64,000 bases of DNA from Caulobacter sp. (GTDB lineage Bacteria; Pseudomonadota; Alphaproteobacteria; Caulobacterales; Caulobacteraceae): positions 98,719-162,718 of the forward strand of contig JAUXMY010000017.1 of the NCBI GenBank assembly GCA_030683005.1, in the 5' to 3' direction. How positions within the stretch are numbered: position 1 is the stretch's first letter; each line of letters starts with the position of its first letter. The position numbers and the translations under genes were made by a program. This document shows positions 36,780 through 46,173 of this stretch, piece after piece. The notes beneath the pieces are model-generated. The model did no database searches. It saw only the letters and a list, made by a program, of their open reading frames with translations, and had not been told where the DNA came from.

Positions 36780-38180
36780 ATGCTTCGCGACAGACCCTAC
36801 TTCTTTTCAGGCATCGGCGGCAGCGGCATGCTGCCGCTCGCCCTCATCGTCCAGGCACGGGGCGTGCGCGTCGAAGGCTCCGACCGGGCGCTCGACAAGG
36901 GCATGACCGGCGCGAAGTTCCAGTTCCTGGCCGACCTGGATATCGGGCTGCATCCGCAGGACGGCAGCGGCGTGGTCAGCGCCGACCAGGTGATCGTGGC
37001 CAGCGCCGCGGTCGAGGACACCGTGCCCGACATGGTCCGCGCTCGCCAACTGGGCGCCACCGTGCTTAGGCGGCCGGAACTGCTGGCCGACCTGTTCAAC
37101 GGGGCCCCGCGCTCGGTCGGCGTCGCCGGCACCAGCGGCAAGTCGACGACCACGGCGATGATCGCCTGGATTCTGCACAGCCTGGGTCAGGACCCGACGG
37201 TCATGAACGGCGCGGTGATGAAGAACTTCGTCACCGACGACATCCCCTTCGCCAGCGCCCTGGTCGGCGGCGGCGACCTGTTCGTCAGCGAGGTCGACGA
37301 GAGCGACGGCTCGATCGCCCGCTATGACGCGACGGTGGCGGTGATCAACAACATCTCCGAGGACCACAAGTCGATGGCCGAGCTGCGGACCCTGTTCGCC
37401 GGCTTCGCCGATCGCGCCCACCGGGTCGTGCTGAACCTCGACAATGAGGAGACGGCGCTGCTGGCCAGCAAGGCGCGGCCGGAGCGTCTCGTGACCTGGA
37501 GCCTCTCGGACCTGGGCGCCGATCTGGAAGCGTCCGACATCCGGCCCGAGCCGGAGGCCATCGCCTTCCGCCTGACCGGCCGCGACGGCCTCGACATCCC
37601 GGTGAATCTCGGCGTTCCGGGCCGCCACAACGTCGCCAACGCCATGGCGGCGCTGGGCGCGGCCAAGGCGCTGGGTCTGGACGTGGCGAAGGCGGCTGCG
37701 GCGCTGGAGGGCTACAGCGGCGTCAAACGCCGGATGGAGGTCGTCGGCCGCAAGGGCGGCGTCACGGTCATCGATGACTTCGCCCACAACCCCGACAAGA
37801 TCGCCGCCACGCTGGAGGCGCTGCACGCCTTCCCGGGCCGCCTGCTGGTGATGTTCCAGCCGCATGGCTTTGGACCCCTGCGGATGATGCGGCGGGAGTT
37901 CGTGGAGGGCTTCGCCTCGGGCCTCGCGCCTGACGACGTGCTGCTGATGCCGCCGCCGGTCTACCACGGCGGCACCACGACCATGGACGTCACCAGCGCC
38001 GACATCACCGGCGACATCGTTGACGCCGGCCGCAAGGCCGAGGCGCTCGACAGCCGTGACGCCGTGGGCGACCGCCTCGTCGAACTGGCCCGCCCCGGCG
38101 ACCGCATCGTCATCATGGGCGCGAGGGACGACACCCTGTCGACCTTTGCGGCGGACGTGTTGGCGCGGCTGCCGGACTAG
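36780..38180 (+). CDS. mpl: Mur ligase family protein, Mpl/MurC-like
   Basis: The 466-residue ligase has a MurC-type UDP-binding N-terminus ([22 protein letters not shown]), the ATP motif [19 protein letters not shown] (about residues 118-135), central [12 protein letters not shown]...[11 protein letters not shown], and a C-terminal domain with [35 protein letters not shown]. Mpl joins recycled L-Ala-gamma-D-Glu-meso-DAP to UDP-MurNAc; MurC adds L-Ala de novo. The divergent LdcA gene and the absence of a mur cluster favour Mpl, by context. Its stop overlaps the next converging gene in CTAG. Confidence 0.8.
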   Translation: MLRDRPYFFSGIGGSGMLPLALIVQARGVRVEGSDRALDKGMTGAKFQFLADLDIGLHPQDGSGVVSADQVIVASAAVEDTVPDMVRARQLGATVLRRPELLADLFNGAPRSVGVAGTSGKSTTTAMIAWILHSLGQDPTVMNGAVMKNFVTDDIPFASALVGGGDLFVSEVDESDGSIARYDATVAVINNISEDHKSMAELRTLFAGFADRAHRVVLNLDNEETALLASKARPERLVTWSLSDLGADLEASDIRPEPEAIAFRLTGRDGLDIPVNLGVPGRHNVANAMAALGAAKALGLDVAKAAAALEGYSGVKRRMEVVGRKGGVTVIDDFAHNPDKIAATLEALHAFPGRLLVMFQPHGFGPLRMMRREFVEGFASGLAPDDVLLMPPPVYHGGTTTMDVTSADITGDIVDAGRKAEALDSRDAVGDRLVELARPGDRIVIMGARDDTLSTFAADVLARLPD

Positions 38181-39205
38181 TCTGCCGCCGGCGCCGCCGG
38201 CTCAGCCGCCAGGCTGAAGTTGATCGGCAGCTTGATGCGCGCGCCCGCGACTGGACGCCCGCCCGGCGTCCAGGGGTTCATCACCGTGAAGCTGGCGACC
38301 GCCACCGCTGAGGCCGCGAAGCCGAGACCCTCTGGACTCTCACGAGCAGGTTTGCAGTCGGTCAGCCGTCCGTCAGGGGCCACCAGGCAGTCGGCGACGC
38401 CCACGCCTTCGACGACACCCTTGTCGGCAGCCGCCTGCGGATAGAGCGCGACGATCTTCTTGGGGTCGATCAGCGTTATCCATTCCGGCTTCACGACCCT
38501 CCTGGCCTGGCCCGCCGGAGTCGCTGGATTGAGGAACTGGAAGCTGATGATGACGTCGGAGTCTGCGAATTTCACACCTTCTTCCGAGGTCATCTTCATC
38601 CTGAACCTCCCGGCCAGGCTCTGCGCCGCTCGACCGAACGCGGCGCCTTTGGGGATTCCGCCTGCGTACTGGCAGTGCCGCAAGCCACCGGTCTGGTCGA
38701 GACTGCAGCGGAGCGCGGCGGTTCCCGACGGCAGGTCACCCGCCTCCTTGGGCCAGGCCGCTGCCATATCCTCGAAGCCCGGAGCCTCGGCCCAGAGCGG
38801 CTTGGTGATGACGTATCGCGCGGACATGCTTGGCGCATAGAGAATCATCGGGATCCGAACCGTCGCACCGTCAACGGGTTCACCGTTGCGCATCTGCGGC
38901 TTCATGCGGAACTTTCGCGTGGCCATCTTCTCGACGGCCTCGCCAAAACCCAGCCCGGCGGGCCATTCGGAGACGGTCTTGCATTCTCGCAGGAAGCCGT
39001 CCTTTCCGACGATGCAGGTCACCGTTGCGCGGCCGCTGATGCTTCGGTCGATCGCGGCCTCCGGGAAGAAGCTCGACAGGTCCTCGGCATTCGGCCTCCG
39101 GAGCCAATCAGGATTGGTTATGGTGTCGCCCCGGGCCGACACGCCTGTCGCATCGATCGCCCATACCGCGGCGACCAATCCTGAAACGATGACGAAACGG
39201 CGCAT
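38177..39205 (-). CDS. Periplasmic protein of three TonB_C-like repeats
   Basis: The protein is about 342 residues from MRRFVIVSG (39205), with a signal peptide ending near VSARG. It contains three TonB C-terminal-like modules (roughly residues 25-125, 125-225, 230-335). Each has a pair of cysteines ten residues apart ([42 protein letters not shown]) and an E/G-xPxGxxFG segment. No ExbB/D-binding TM-plus-proline region is present, so it is not a classical energy transducer. The repeated Cys pairs suggest disulfides in the periplasm. Caulobacterales carry many such proteins with unknown roles. Confidence 0.75.
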   Translation of the reverse strand: MRRFVIVSGLVAAVWAIDATGVSARGDTITNPDWLRRPNAEDLSSFFPEAAIDRSISGRATVTCIVGKDGFLRECKTVSEWPAGLGFGEAVEKMATRKFRMKPQMRNGEPVDGATVRIPMILYAPSMSARYVITKPLWAEAPGFEDMAAAWPKEAGDLPSGTAALRCSLDQTGGLRHCQYAGGIPKGAAFGRAAQSLAGRFRMKMTSEEGVKFADSDVIISFQFLNPATPAGQARRVVKPEWITLIDPKKIVALYPQAAADKGVVEGVGVADCLVAPDGRLTDCKPARESPEGLGFAASAVAVASFTVMNPWTPGGRPVAGARIKLPINFSLAAEPAAPAAD

Positions 39206-39304
39206 ACCTTCCCCCACAACTCACACGACAGTGGCAGACGATCACGTGGTTGCAAAGGGTCGATGCGGGCTGACCTCGGCGCCTTGAATGTCTATCCTGC
39301 CCCC

Positions 39305-42223
39305 ATGACCGACACCGCCGCGCCGCCCGCCGAAGATCGCCCGCTGACCCAGGACGGCCCCGCCCTGCGGCTCTATCTGATCGACGCCTCGGCCTACATC
39401 TTCCGGGCCTATCACGCGCTGCCGCCGCTGACGCGCAAGTCCGACGGCCTGCCGGTCGGCGCGGTGCAGGGCTACTGCAACATGCTGTGGAAGCTGCTGC
39501 GCGACATGAAGGGCGCCGACGGCCCGACCCACCTGGCGGCGATCTTCGACCATTCGGAGAAGACGTTCCGCAACGCCCTGTTCGACCAGTACAAGGCCCA
39601 CCGCCCGCCGCCGCCCGAGGACCTGATCCCGCAGTTCCAGCTGGTCCGCGACGCCACCGCCGCGTTCGGCGTGCCCTGCGTCGAGCTGGCCGGCTACGAG
39701 GCCGACGACCTGATCGCCACCTACGCCTGCAAGGCGCGGGACGCCGGCGGCGAGGCGGTGATCGTCTCGTCCGACAAGGACCTGATGCAGCTGATCGGCG
39801 GCGGGGTCGTCATGTACGATCCGATGAAGGACCGGCGTCTGGAAGAGGACGCGGTGATGGAGAAGTTCGGGGTCACCCCGGACAAGATGGTCGACCTGCA
39901 GGCCCTGGTCGGCGACAGCGTCGACAACATTCCCGGCGCCCCGGGCATCGGCCCCAAGACGGCGGCCCAGCTGCTGGACGAGTACGGCGACCTCGATACG
40001 CTGCTGGCCCGGGCAGGCGAGATCAAGCAGCCCAAGCGCCGCGAGACCCTGATCGCCTACGCCGACCAGATCCGCCTCAGCCGCACCCTGGTCCGCCTGA
40101 CCTGCGACGCCCCCGCGCCCGAGCTCATCGACGACTTCGTGCTGCGCGATCCCGATCCGGTGGTGCTGTCGGCTTTCCTGGAGCTGATGGAGTTCCGCAG
40201 CCTTCAGCGCCGGGTCGGCGACGGCAAGACTGAGGCCCACAATGGCCAGGCCTTCGCCTCGCAGATGCGGCCCGCCGTCCCCACGGCGCCGGTCAGCTCG
40301 CCGCGCTACGCGCCCCAGGCGGTCAACGCCGACGCCCCGGCCCAGGCCTTCGACCACGACGCCTATCACTGTATCCAGACCCTCGAGGCGCTGGACGCCT
40401 TCATCGCGCGGGCGACGCTGGCCGGCGTGGTCGGGTTCGACACCGAGACCGACGCCCTGTCGGCGACCCACGCGGGCCTGTGCGGCGTGTCGCTGGCCAT
40501 TGGACCCAATGATGCCTGCTACATCCCGCTGACCCACGAGCACACGCCGATGGCGGGGGCCGGCGGGCTCGACTTCGGCGACACGCCCGACACCCGCGAG
40601 CCGATCGTCCAGCTGGAAAAGCCGCAGGCGCTGGCCCGGCTCAAGGTGCTGCTGGAAGACCCGACCGTCCTGAAGGTCACCCAGAACGGCAAGTACGACA
40701 TGGCCGTGATGGCGCGGCGCGGCATCCGCGTGGCGCCGATCGACGACACCATGCTGATCTCCTACGTCCTCGAAGGCGGCCTGCACGGCCACGGCATGGA
40801 CGAGCTGGCCCGGCTGCACCTGGGCCACGACCCCATCCCGTTCAAGCAGGTGGCCGGGGTCGGCAAGGCGCAGAAGTCGTTCAAGCACGTCGAGCTGAAG
40901 CCGGCGACCTGCTATGCCGCCGAGGACGCCGACGTGACCCTGCGGCTGTGGCGCATCCTCAAGCCCAGGCTGGCCCGCGAAGGTCTGCTCACGGTCTACG
41001 AGACGCTGGAGCGCGGCATGCCGGCGGTCCTGGCCGACATGGAGCTGGAGGGCATCCGCGTCGATCCCGAACGCCTGCGCCGCCTCAGCCACGAGTTCGG
41101 CATGAAGATGGTCGAGCTGGAGGCCACGGCCCACGAACTGGCCGGCCGGCCGTTCAACCTGGGCAGTCCCAAGCAGATCGGCGACATCCTGTTTGGCGAG
41201 ATGGCCCTGCCCGGCGGCAAGAAGACCGCCACCGGCCAGTGGGGCACCGACGCCAGCGTGCTGGAAGACCTGGCCCTGACCCACGACCTGCCGCGCACCC
41301 TGCTGGACTGGCGTCAGCTGTCGAAGCTGAAGGGCACCTATACCGACGCCCTGTCGGCCGCTGCCGATCCCGACACCAACCGGGTCCACACCTCCTACCA
41401 GCTGGCCGCGGCGACCACCGGGCGGCTGGCCTCGTCCGATCCGAACCTGCAGAACATCCCCGTCCGCAACGAGATCGGCCGCCAGATCCGCCAGGCCTTC
41501 ATCGCCGCGCCGGGCAATGTGCTGATCAGCGCCGACTACAGCCAGATCGAGCTGCGGCTGCTGGCCCACATCGGCGACATCCCCGAGCTCAAGCGCGCCT
41601 TCAAGGCGGGGCTCGACATTCACGCCGCCACCGCCTCGGAGATGTTCGGCGTCCCGGTCGAGGGCATGCCCGCCGAAACCCGCCGCCGGGCCAAGGCGAT
41701 CAACTTCGGCATCGTCTACGGCATCAGCGCCTTTGGCCTGGCCAACCAGCTGGGCATCGACCAGGGCGAGGCCGGCGCCTACATCAAGACCTACTTCGAG
41801 CGCTTCCCGGGCATCCGCGCCTATATGGACAAGACCCGCGCCGAGGTCCGCGAGGCCGGCTTCGTCTCGACCGTCTTCGGCCGACGCATCCACATCCCCG
41901 CCATCCACTCCAAGTCCGCCGCCGAGCGCCAGTTCGGCGAGCGCGCCGCCATCAACGCGCCGATCCAGGGCGCGGCGGCCGACATCATCCGCCGGGCGAT
42001 GATGCGCATGCACGCCGCCCTGGCCGACGCCGGCCTGTCGGACGTCAAGATGCTGCTGCAGGTGCACGACGAACTGGTCTTCGAGGCTCCGCGCGAGAAG
42101 GCCGAGGCGGCCATGGCGGTGATCCGTCCGGTGATGGAGAAGGCGGCCGTCCCGGCCGTCGAGCTGACGGTGCCGCTGGTCGTCGACGCCCGGGCCGCCG
42201 ACAACTGGGACGAGGCGCACTGA
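39305..42223 (+). CDS. polA: DNA polymerase I
   Basis: The 972-residue protein starts at MTDTAAPPAED (39305). It has all three domains: a 5'-nuclease with helix-hairpin-helix (YLIDASAYIFRAYHALPPL; LVGDSVDNIPGAPGIGPKTAAQLL), a 3'-5' proofreading exonuclease with intact acids (VVGFDTETDALS; YAAEDADVTLRL), and a family A polymerase (ISADYSQIELRLLAHI; RRRAKAINFGIVYG; LQVHDELVFEAP). It fills gaps and removes primers in replication and repair. Length is slightly above the E. coli enzyme. Upstream gap of about 100 bp shows nothing notable. Confidence 0.97.
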   Translation: MTDTAAPPAEDRPLTQDGPALRLYLIDASAYIFRAYHALPPLTRKSDGLPVGAVQGYCNMLWKLLRDMKGADGPTHLAAIFDHSEKTFRNALFDQYKAHRPPPPEDLIPQFQLVRDATAAFGVPCVELAGYEADDLIATYACKARDAGGEAVIVSSDKDLMQLIGGGVVMYDPMKDRRLEEDAVMEKFGVTPDKMVDLQALVGDSVDNIPGAPGIGPKTAAQLLDEYGDLDTLLARAGEIKQPKRRETLIAYADQIRLSRTLVRLTCDAPAPELIDDFVLRDPDPVVLSAFLELMEFRSLQRRVGDGKTEAHNGQAFASQMRPAVPTAPVSSPRYAPQAVNADAPAQAFDHDAYHCIQTLEALDAFIARATLAGVVGFDTETDALSATHAGLCGVSLAIGPNDACYIPLTHEHTPMAGAGGLDFGDTPDTREPIVQLEKPQALARLKVLLEDPTVLKVTQNGKYDMAVMARRGIRVAPIDDTMLISYVLEGGLHGHGMDELARLHLGHDPIPFKQVAGVGKAQKSFKHVELKPATCYAAEDADVTLRLWRILKPRLAREGLLTVYETLERGMPAVLADMELEGIRVDPERLRRLSHEFGMKMVELEATAHELAGRPFNLGSPKQIGDILFGEMALPGGKKTATGQWGTDASVLEDLALTHDLPRTLLDWRQLSKLKGTYTDALSAAADPDTNRVHTSYQLAAATTGRLASSDPNLQNIPVRNEIGRQIRQAFIAAPGNVLISADYSQIELRLLAHIGDIPELKRAFKAGLDIHAATASEMFGVPVEGMPAETRRRAKAINFGIVYGISAFGLANQLGIDQGEAGAYIKTYFERFPGIRAYMDKTRAEVREAGFVSTVFGRRIHIPAIHSKSAAERQFGERAAINAPIQGAAADIIRRAMMRMHAALADAGLSDVKMLLQVHDELVFEAPREKAEAAMAVIRPVMEKAAVPAVELTVPLVVDARAADNWDEAH

Positions 42224-42349
42224 CCCTCTGAAGGGATCTGGGACAGATCACCGCACCCCGGTCCTTTTGACACGCGTCAATACGACCTGGGATTAATCCT
42301 GCGATCAGGTTCATGCGCTCCAGACCCGGGCGCAGTCCAGGAGCGTCCG

Positions 42350-42868
42350 GTGATCAAGTTCGAGCCTGCCAGAACCCGGACCGGCAGAGACGTACGACGG
42401 GCCGCGGTCAGGCATGGCTGGAGCCACGTGCTGCGCGGTATCAGCCTGGCTGCAAGCCTGACCGACGGCGATATGGTCCATGGCATCATCCTGATCTCGA
42501 TCATCCATGCGAACACCGCGTCGCTGCGGCTGTCGAACGGCGACCAGGCCTACGACGTCGGCGCCAATCTTCCCGACGACAGTCTGAGGACGCCGGTCAG
42601 CGTCTATGCCATCGCCAAGCAGCTGGGGCTTCCCTACGAGACCGTTCGCCGCCACGTGGCCCGCCTGATCGACGAGGGGCGCTGCATCCGGGTCGGGGGA
42701 CGTGGGGGGATCATCGTGCCCGCGAGCGCCATCAGCGACATGCGACCGGACGCATTCATCGGCCAGTCGCTGGAGTCGCTGCGGGGACTGGTCTCGGAAC
42801 TGGACCGCATCGGGGCCGTCCAGAACCAGCTTTTTCATGACTCCGAGAAATCGCTCATGATCGGCTGA
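42350..42868 (+). CDS. Winged-helix/HTH DNA-binding protein
   Basis: The 172-residue frame starts at GTG 42350. The middle has a MarR/IclR-like winged helix: TPVSVYAIAKQLGLPYETVRRHVARLIDEGRCIRVGGRGGIIVP (about residues 84-127), with helix-turn-helix and a beta-wing. The N-terminal half (HGWSHVLRGISLAASLTDGDMVHGIILISIIHAN) is helical and has no known domain. The C-terminal helix may mediate dimerisation. Targets are unknown. The overlapping minus-strand and plus-strand ORFs in the track are shadows. Confidence 0.75.
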   Translation: MIKFEPARTRTGRDVRRAAVRHGWSHVLRGISLAASLTDGDMVHGIILISIIHANTASLRLSNGDQAYDVGANLPDDSLRTPVSVYAIAKQLGLPYETVRRHVARLIDEGRCIRVGGRGGIIVPASAISDMRPDAFIGQSLESLRGLVSELDRIGAVQNQLFHDSEKSLMIG

Positions 42869-43105
42869 AACTGGAAGTCGTGGTTTTCAGCTCTTCGCTC
42901 AAGGTATTCGCCGCCCCCGGTCGCGTCACCGCGAGCACTTTCATCAACGATGCTCGACCGAATTGTCGCATGCACCCATTTCGGGGCCAAATAGGCCTTC
43001 AGGACTAGGGGACCATAACCGGGGATTCACCACCAGGAACCGAGGTTCATCCACGGGTCGGCGCCGGTCGTTCGACCCCCAGTGTCCTGGCGATTGGTGT
43101 TCCAG

Positions 43106-43447
43106 ATGTCGAAATACGCGCTCCGACGGCCCTGTGACGAGAGCGATCGACCGTCGATCCAGGCGCTGACCATCGATCTGGGCATGCACCAGCATCTTCT
43201 GGCGATCCTGATCGGCGCCGTCGACCGACTGCCCGGCGGATCGGGGGCGCTCGCAGGCGCAACGGGCGACCTTGACGGACGCGAGGCGTTTGACGCGGCT
43301 CTGTCGGAAGTCCCCGACCCCTCGGCGCCGATGGCCCGACAGTTCCTCGCCGCCCATCGGGCGGAACCGGTCGACCGGGCGACGCGCGCCGCCCAGGCGC
43401 GCGCCACGACAATCACCGGCCGCCAGGAGGCCCGCCATGTCGACTGA
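43106..43447 (+). CDS. Small protein overlapping the globin-coupled chemoreceptor start
   Basis: A 113-residue hypothetical protein from [10 protein letters not shown]. Codon usage is strongly coding (third positions mostly G/C), and the stop lies 11 bases inside the MCP gene, so the pair is translationally coupled. The middle ([25 protein letters not shown]) is amphipathic, and the C-terminal third is Ala/Arg-rich. No known domain is recognised and no signal peptide or TM segment is convincing. It could be a small partner of the chemoreceptor, on context alone. Confidence 0.55.
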   Translation: MSKYALRRPCDESDRPSIQALTIDLGMHQHLLAILIGAVDRLPGGSGALAGATGDLDGREAFDAALSEVPDPSAPMARQFLAAHRAEPVDRATRAAQARATTITGRQEARHVD

Positions 43448-45044
43448 CCACGCCCTGAACCAACGCCTGAGCTTCATGCAGCTCGACGACGCAGCCCGGG
43501 CCGACATCCGCGGCCTGCAGCCGGTTATCGCCAAGGCCATCCGTCCGGCGCTGGACGCCTTCTACGCCCAGATCCGGGCCTTCCCCGAAACCCGCGCCTT
43601 CTTCTCCAGCGACGCGCATATCGAGTCGGCGGCCGGTCGCCAGCAGCAGCACTGGGGCATCATCGCCTCGGCCGACTATGGCGAGGACTATGTCCGCGGC
43701 GTGCGCACCATCGGCCAGGTTCATGCCCGGATCGGTCTGGAGCCGCGCTGGTACATCGGCGGCTACGGCCTGCTCACCGAGCAACTGGTCAAGGCCGTCA
43801 TCCGCGAGGACTGGCCCAAGGGAATCCTGGCGAAGAAGGGCGGCGCCGAAGCGCTGGGAAGCAAGGTCGCCAGCCTGATCAAGGCCATCCTGCTGGACAT
43901 GGATTTCGCCATCTCGATCTACATCGAGACGCTGGAGGAACGGCGCAAGGCGGCCGAGGACATCCGCCTCGCCGCCGAGGCGCGGCAGGTGCAGGCCGTC
44001 GACGCCCTGGGCCGCGCCCTGACCCGCCTGGCCGCCGGCGATCTGGCCACGCCGTTCAGCGAGGATGTGGCGCCCGAATTCCAGAAGCTCAAGGACGACT
44101 ACAACGCCGCGATCGGGTCGCTCGCCGACACCCTGCGCGCGGTCTCGCGGTCCTCCGCCGCCATCGGCAGCGGATCGGACGAGATCTCCATGGCGTCCGA
44201 TGACCTTTCCCGCCGCACCGAGCAGCAGGCGGCCAGCCTCGAGGAGACCGCCGCCGCCCTCGACGAACTGACCGCCGCCGTCCGCAAGGCCGCCGAGGGC
44301 GCCAGCCAGGCGGCGAGCCTGGTGGGCACGGCGCGCGAGGAAGCCGAGCACTCCGGTCTGATCATGACCGACGCGGTCACGGCCATGGGCCAGATCGAGG
44401 CCTCCTCCGGTCAGATCGCCCAGATTATCGGCGTCATCGACGAGATCGCCTTCCAGACCAACCTGCTGGCGCTGAACGCCGGCGTCGAGGCGGCGCGGGC
44501 CGGCGACGCGGGGCGCGGCTTCGCCGTGGTCGCGTCCGAGGTCCGGGCCCTGGCCCAGCGCTCCGCGGAGGCGGCCAAGGAGATCAAGGGCCTGATCTCG
44601 GCCAGCACCCAGCACGTCGGCCGGGGGGCGAAACTGGTCGGCGAGACCGGCGGCGCGCTCAAGCGCATCGTCGAGCGCGTGGCCGAGATCAACAGCCTGG
44701 TCGCGGAGATCGCGGCCTCGTCCAAGGAGCAGGCCAACGGCCTCCACGAGGTCAACAACGCCGTCAATCACATGGACCAGGTCACCCAGCAGAACGCGGC
44801 CATGGTCGAGCAGTCGACGGCCGCGACCCATTCCCTGAAGTCCGAGACCGCCGAACTGGGCCGGCTGGTCGGCCGCTTCAGGCTGGCGGGGGGCGACAGG
44901 ATTTCAGAAGCGCCGGCGCCGGTCAGGCAGCCCTCGGCGGCTCCGGCGGTGCTGGAAGCCCGCCGCCGACTGTCCGCCGCCGCGCCGCTGACGAGCGGCG
45001 CCAACGCCCTGAAGACCGAGGCCTCGAACTGGGAAGAGTTCTGA
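43437..45044 (+). CDS. Globin-coupled methyl-accepting chemotaxis protein
   Basis: The 535-residue protein starts at MSTDHALNQ (43437) with GGAGG upstream. Residues 1-170 form a protoglobin-type sensor: a helical bundle with the proximal heme histidine in [18 protein letters not shown] (His96). No TM helix follows, so it is a soluble receptor. A HAMP-like linker ([13 protein letters not shown]) leads to the MCP signalling domain with the hairpin tip [33 protein letters not shown]. The C-terminal residues NWEEF match the CheR/CheB-tethering pentapeptide (NWETF type). It likely mediates aerotaxis via O2 or redox binding. cheW follows two bases after. Confidence 0.93.
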   Translation: MSTDHALNQRLSFMQLDDAARADIRGLQPVIAKAIRPALDAFYAQIRAFPETRAFFSSDAHIESAAGRQQQHWGIIASADYGEDYVRGVRTIGQVHARIGLEPRWYIGGYGLLTEQLVKAVIREDWPKGILAKKGGAEALGSKVASLIKAILLDMDFAISIYIETLEERRKAAEDIRLAAEARQVQAVDALGRALTRLAAGDLATPFSEDVAPEFQKLKDDYNAAIGSLADTLRAVSRSSAAIGSGSDEISMASDDLSRRTEQQAASLEETAAALDELTAAVRKAAEGASQAASLVGTAREEAEHSGLIMTDAVTAMGQIEASSGQIAQIIGVIDEIAFQTNLLALNAGVEAARAGDAGRGFAVVASEVRALAQRSAEAAKEIKGLISASTQHVGRGAKLVGETGGALKRIVERVAEINSLVAEIAASSKEQANGLHEVNNAVNHMDQVTQQNAAMVEQSTAATHSLKSETAELGRLVGRFRLAGGDRISEAPAPVRQPSAAPAVLEARRRLSAAAPLTSGANALKTEASNWEEF

Positions 45045-45046
45045 GC

Positions 45047-45532
45047 ATGGACAGTCTCGCCCGTCGCGGGCCGGGTCACGGCGAGTACGTCGCATTCCGC
45101 GTCGCCGGTCAGTCCTTCTGCGTCGACATCATGACCGTGCGGGAAATCCGCGGCTGGTCGGCGGAGACGCGGGTTCCGCAAGCCCCGGCCTACATGCGCG
45201 GCGTCACCAACCTGCGGGGGGCGATCCTGCCGATCATCGACGCGGCCACGCGACTGGACCTGCCGTCGGCCGGCCCGTCGGCCCGCAGCGTAACCATCGT
45301 CCTTCAGCATGGCGACCGCCTCGCCGGACTGCTGGTCGACGAGGTGTCCGACATCGTCACCGTGGCCCCCGAGGACATCCAGCCGACACCGGACCTCGCC
45401 TGTACGGCCGAGGACGGATTCGTCTGCGGACTGATCTCGATGAACGGCGACCTGATGAGCAAGGTGTCGGTCGAGCGGCTGCTGTTCGGCGGACCGGGGC
45501 CGACGGACCTTGCCGCGCCCGTCGCGGCCTGA
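45047..45532 (+). CDS. cheW: Chemotaxis adaptor CheW
   Basis: The 161-residue protein is a single CheW domain: GEYVAFRVAGQSFCVDIMTVREIRGW, RVPQAPAYMRGVTNLRGAILPIIDAATRL, and TIVLQHGDRLAGLLVDEVSDIVTV. It links receptors to CheA. Starting two bases after the globin-coupled MCP stop, it forms a two-gene unit, suggesting a dedicated adaptor. No CheA gene is in this window. Confidence 0.95.
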   Translation: MDSLARRGPGHGEYVAFRVAGQSFCVDIMTVREIRGWSAETRVPQAPAYMRGVTNLRGAILPIIDAATRLDLPSAGPSARSVTIVLQHGDRLAGLLVDEVSDIVTVAPEDIQPTPDLACTAEDGFVCGLISMNGDLMSKVSVERLLFGGPGPTDLAAPVAA

Positions 45533-45547
45533 CGACGTCGTCGTTGC

Positions 45548-45765
45548 TCAGGCCGACAGCAGGAGCGGCTCGGCGACGTCCGGACCCGTACCCTCGAGGC
45601 GGGCCCCTCCGAAGTCGGTGGGGCGGGTCGCGCCGCGTTCCAGCTTGAGATCCTGCAAAGCCGCACCGGCGAGGCGCGCATGCGTCAGGTTCGCTCCCCG
45701 AAAGCTCGCGCCGCGAAGGTCCGCCCCCCCTGAGGCGCACTGTCGCGGCCAGGCGCCGCCGTCAT
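45548..45765 (-). pseudogene. Short pentapeptide-repeat gene broken at a G7 tract
   Basis: The minus strand encodes GADLRGASFRGANLTHARLAG... ending at TGA 45548, clearly pentapeptide repeats (about four units plus a ~35-residue tail). This frame has no start codon after the upstream in-frame stop. The adjacent frame has ATG 45765 (MTAAPGRDSAPQ) and would join it if the run of seven G (45724-45730) gained one base or lost two. The total length of 218 bp is one short of a multiple of three. It may be a true frameshift, a slippage (phase-variable) site, or a sequencing error. Confidence 0.55.
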
Positions 45766-45871
45766 CGAATCACGCCAGCATCGTCGAACGGCTCCGGGGA
45801 GGGGCCGCGCGGGGAACCTCGCCCGACAGACGGCGTTGGTCCTGCGGGCGGGATGCTTTGGAGGGCTAGCC

Positions 45872-45961
45872 GTGAAAGATATGCTGTACTGGAGCCTGGC
45901 GGTGCCGGCGACGGTGGTGGTTGCGTTGATCCTGCTCAGGTTGATGCGCATGCCCGTCTAG
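45872..45961 (+). CDS. 29-residue single-TM small membrane protein
   Basis: Too short for the ORF track. GTG 45872 opens VKDMLYWSLAVPATVVVALILLRLMRMPV and stops at TAG 45961, with GGAGG eleven bases upstream. The peptide is one hydrophobic helix with a short basic C-terminus. Third positions are G/C-rich. It resembles the class of tiny accessory membrane proteins, but no known family matches. It is isolated between a broken pentapeptide gene and a histidine kinase. Confidence 0.5.
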   Translation: MKDMLYWSLAVPATVVVALILLRLMRMPV

Positions 45962-46173
45962 CCGCCGCGCCCTGAAGCATCCGTGATCGCGCCCTCGTCA
46001 TGGATTGGAATGCGCCGCGCTATCGCGCCATTTGACGATGAGTTCACCTGTAGTCGTTGCGCCGGAAGATAGTTGCGATGCCATGCCCATTGCCGTGGTA
46101 AGGTCTTGAGAACTCGCGGGCTGTCGGGATTTCTGACGGAGCCGCCGCGAAATCCGCCAGGCGCCTGGCCAAG

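Noticed and set aside
39242-42220. 992-residue minus-strand ORF opposite polA
   Set aside because: Antisense shadow of polA; composition rich in Gly/Val/Arg/His with no domain.
42311-42840. Two other ORFs over the HTH gene (one per strand)
   Set aside because: Only the 42350-42868 plus frame gives a recognisable winged helix; the others are shadows.
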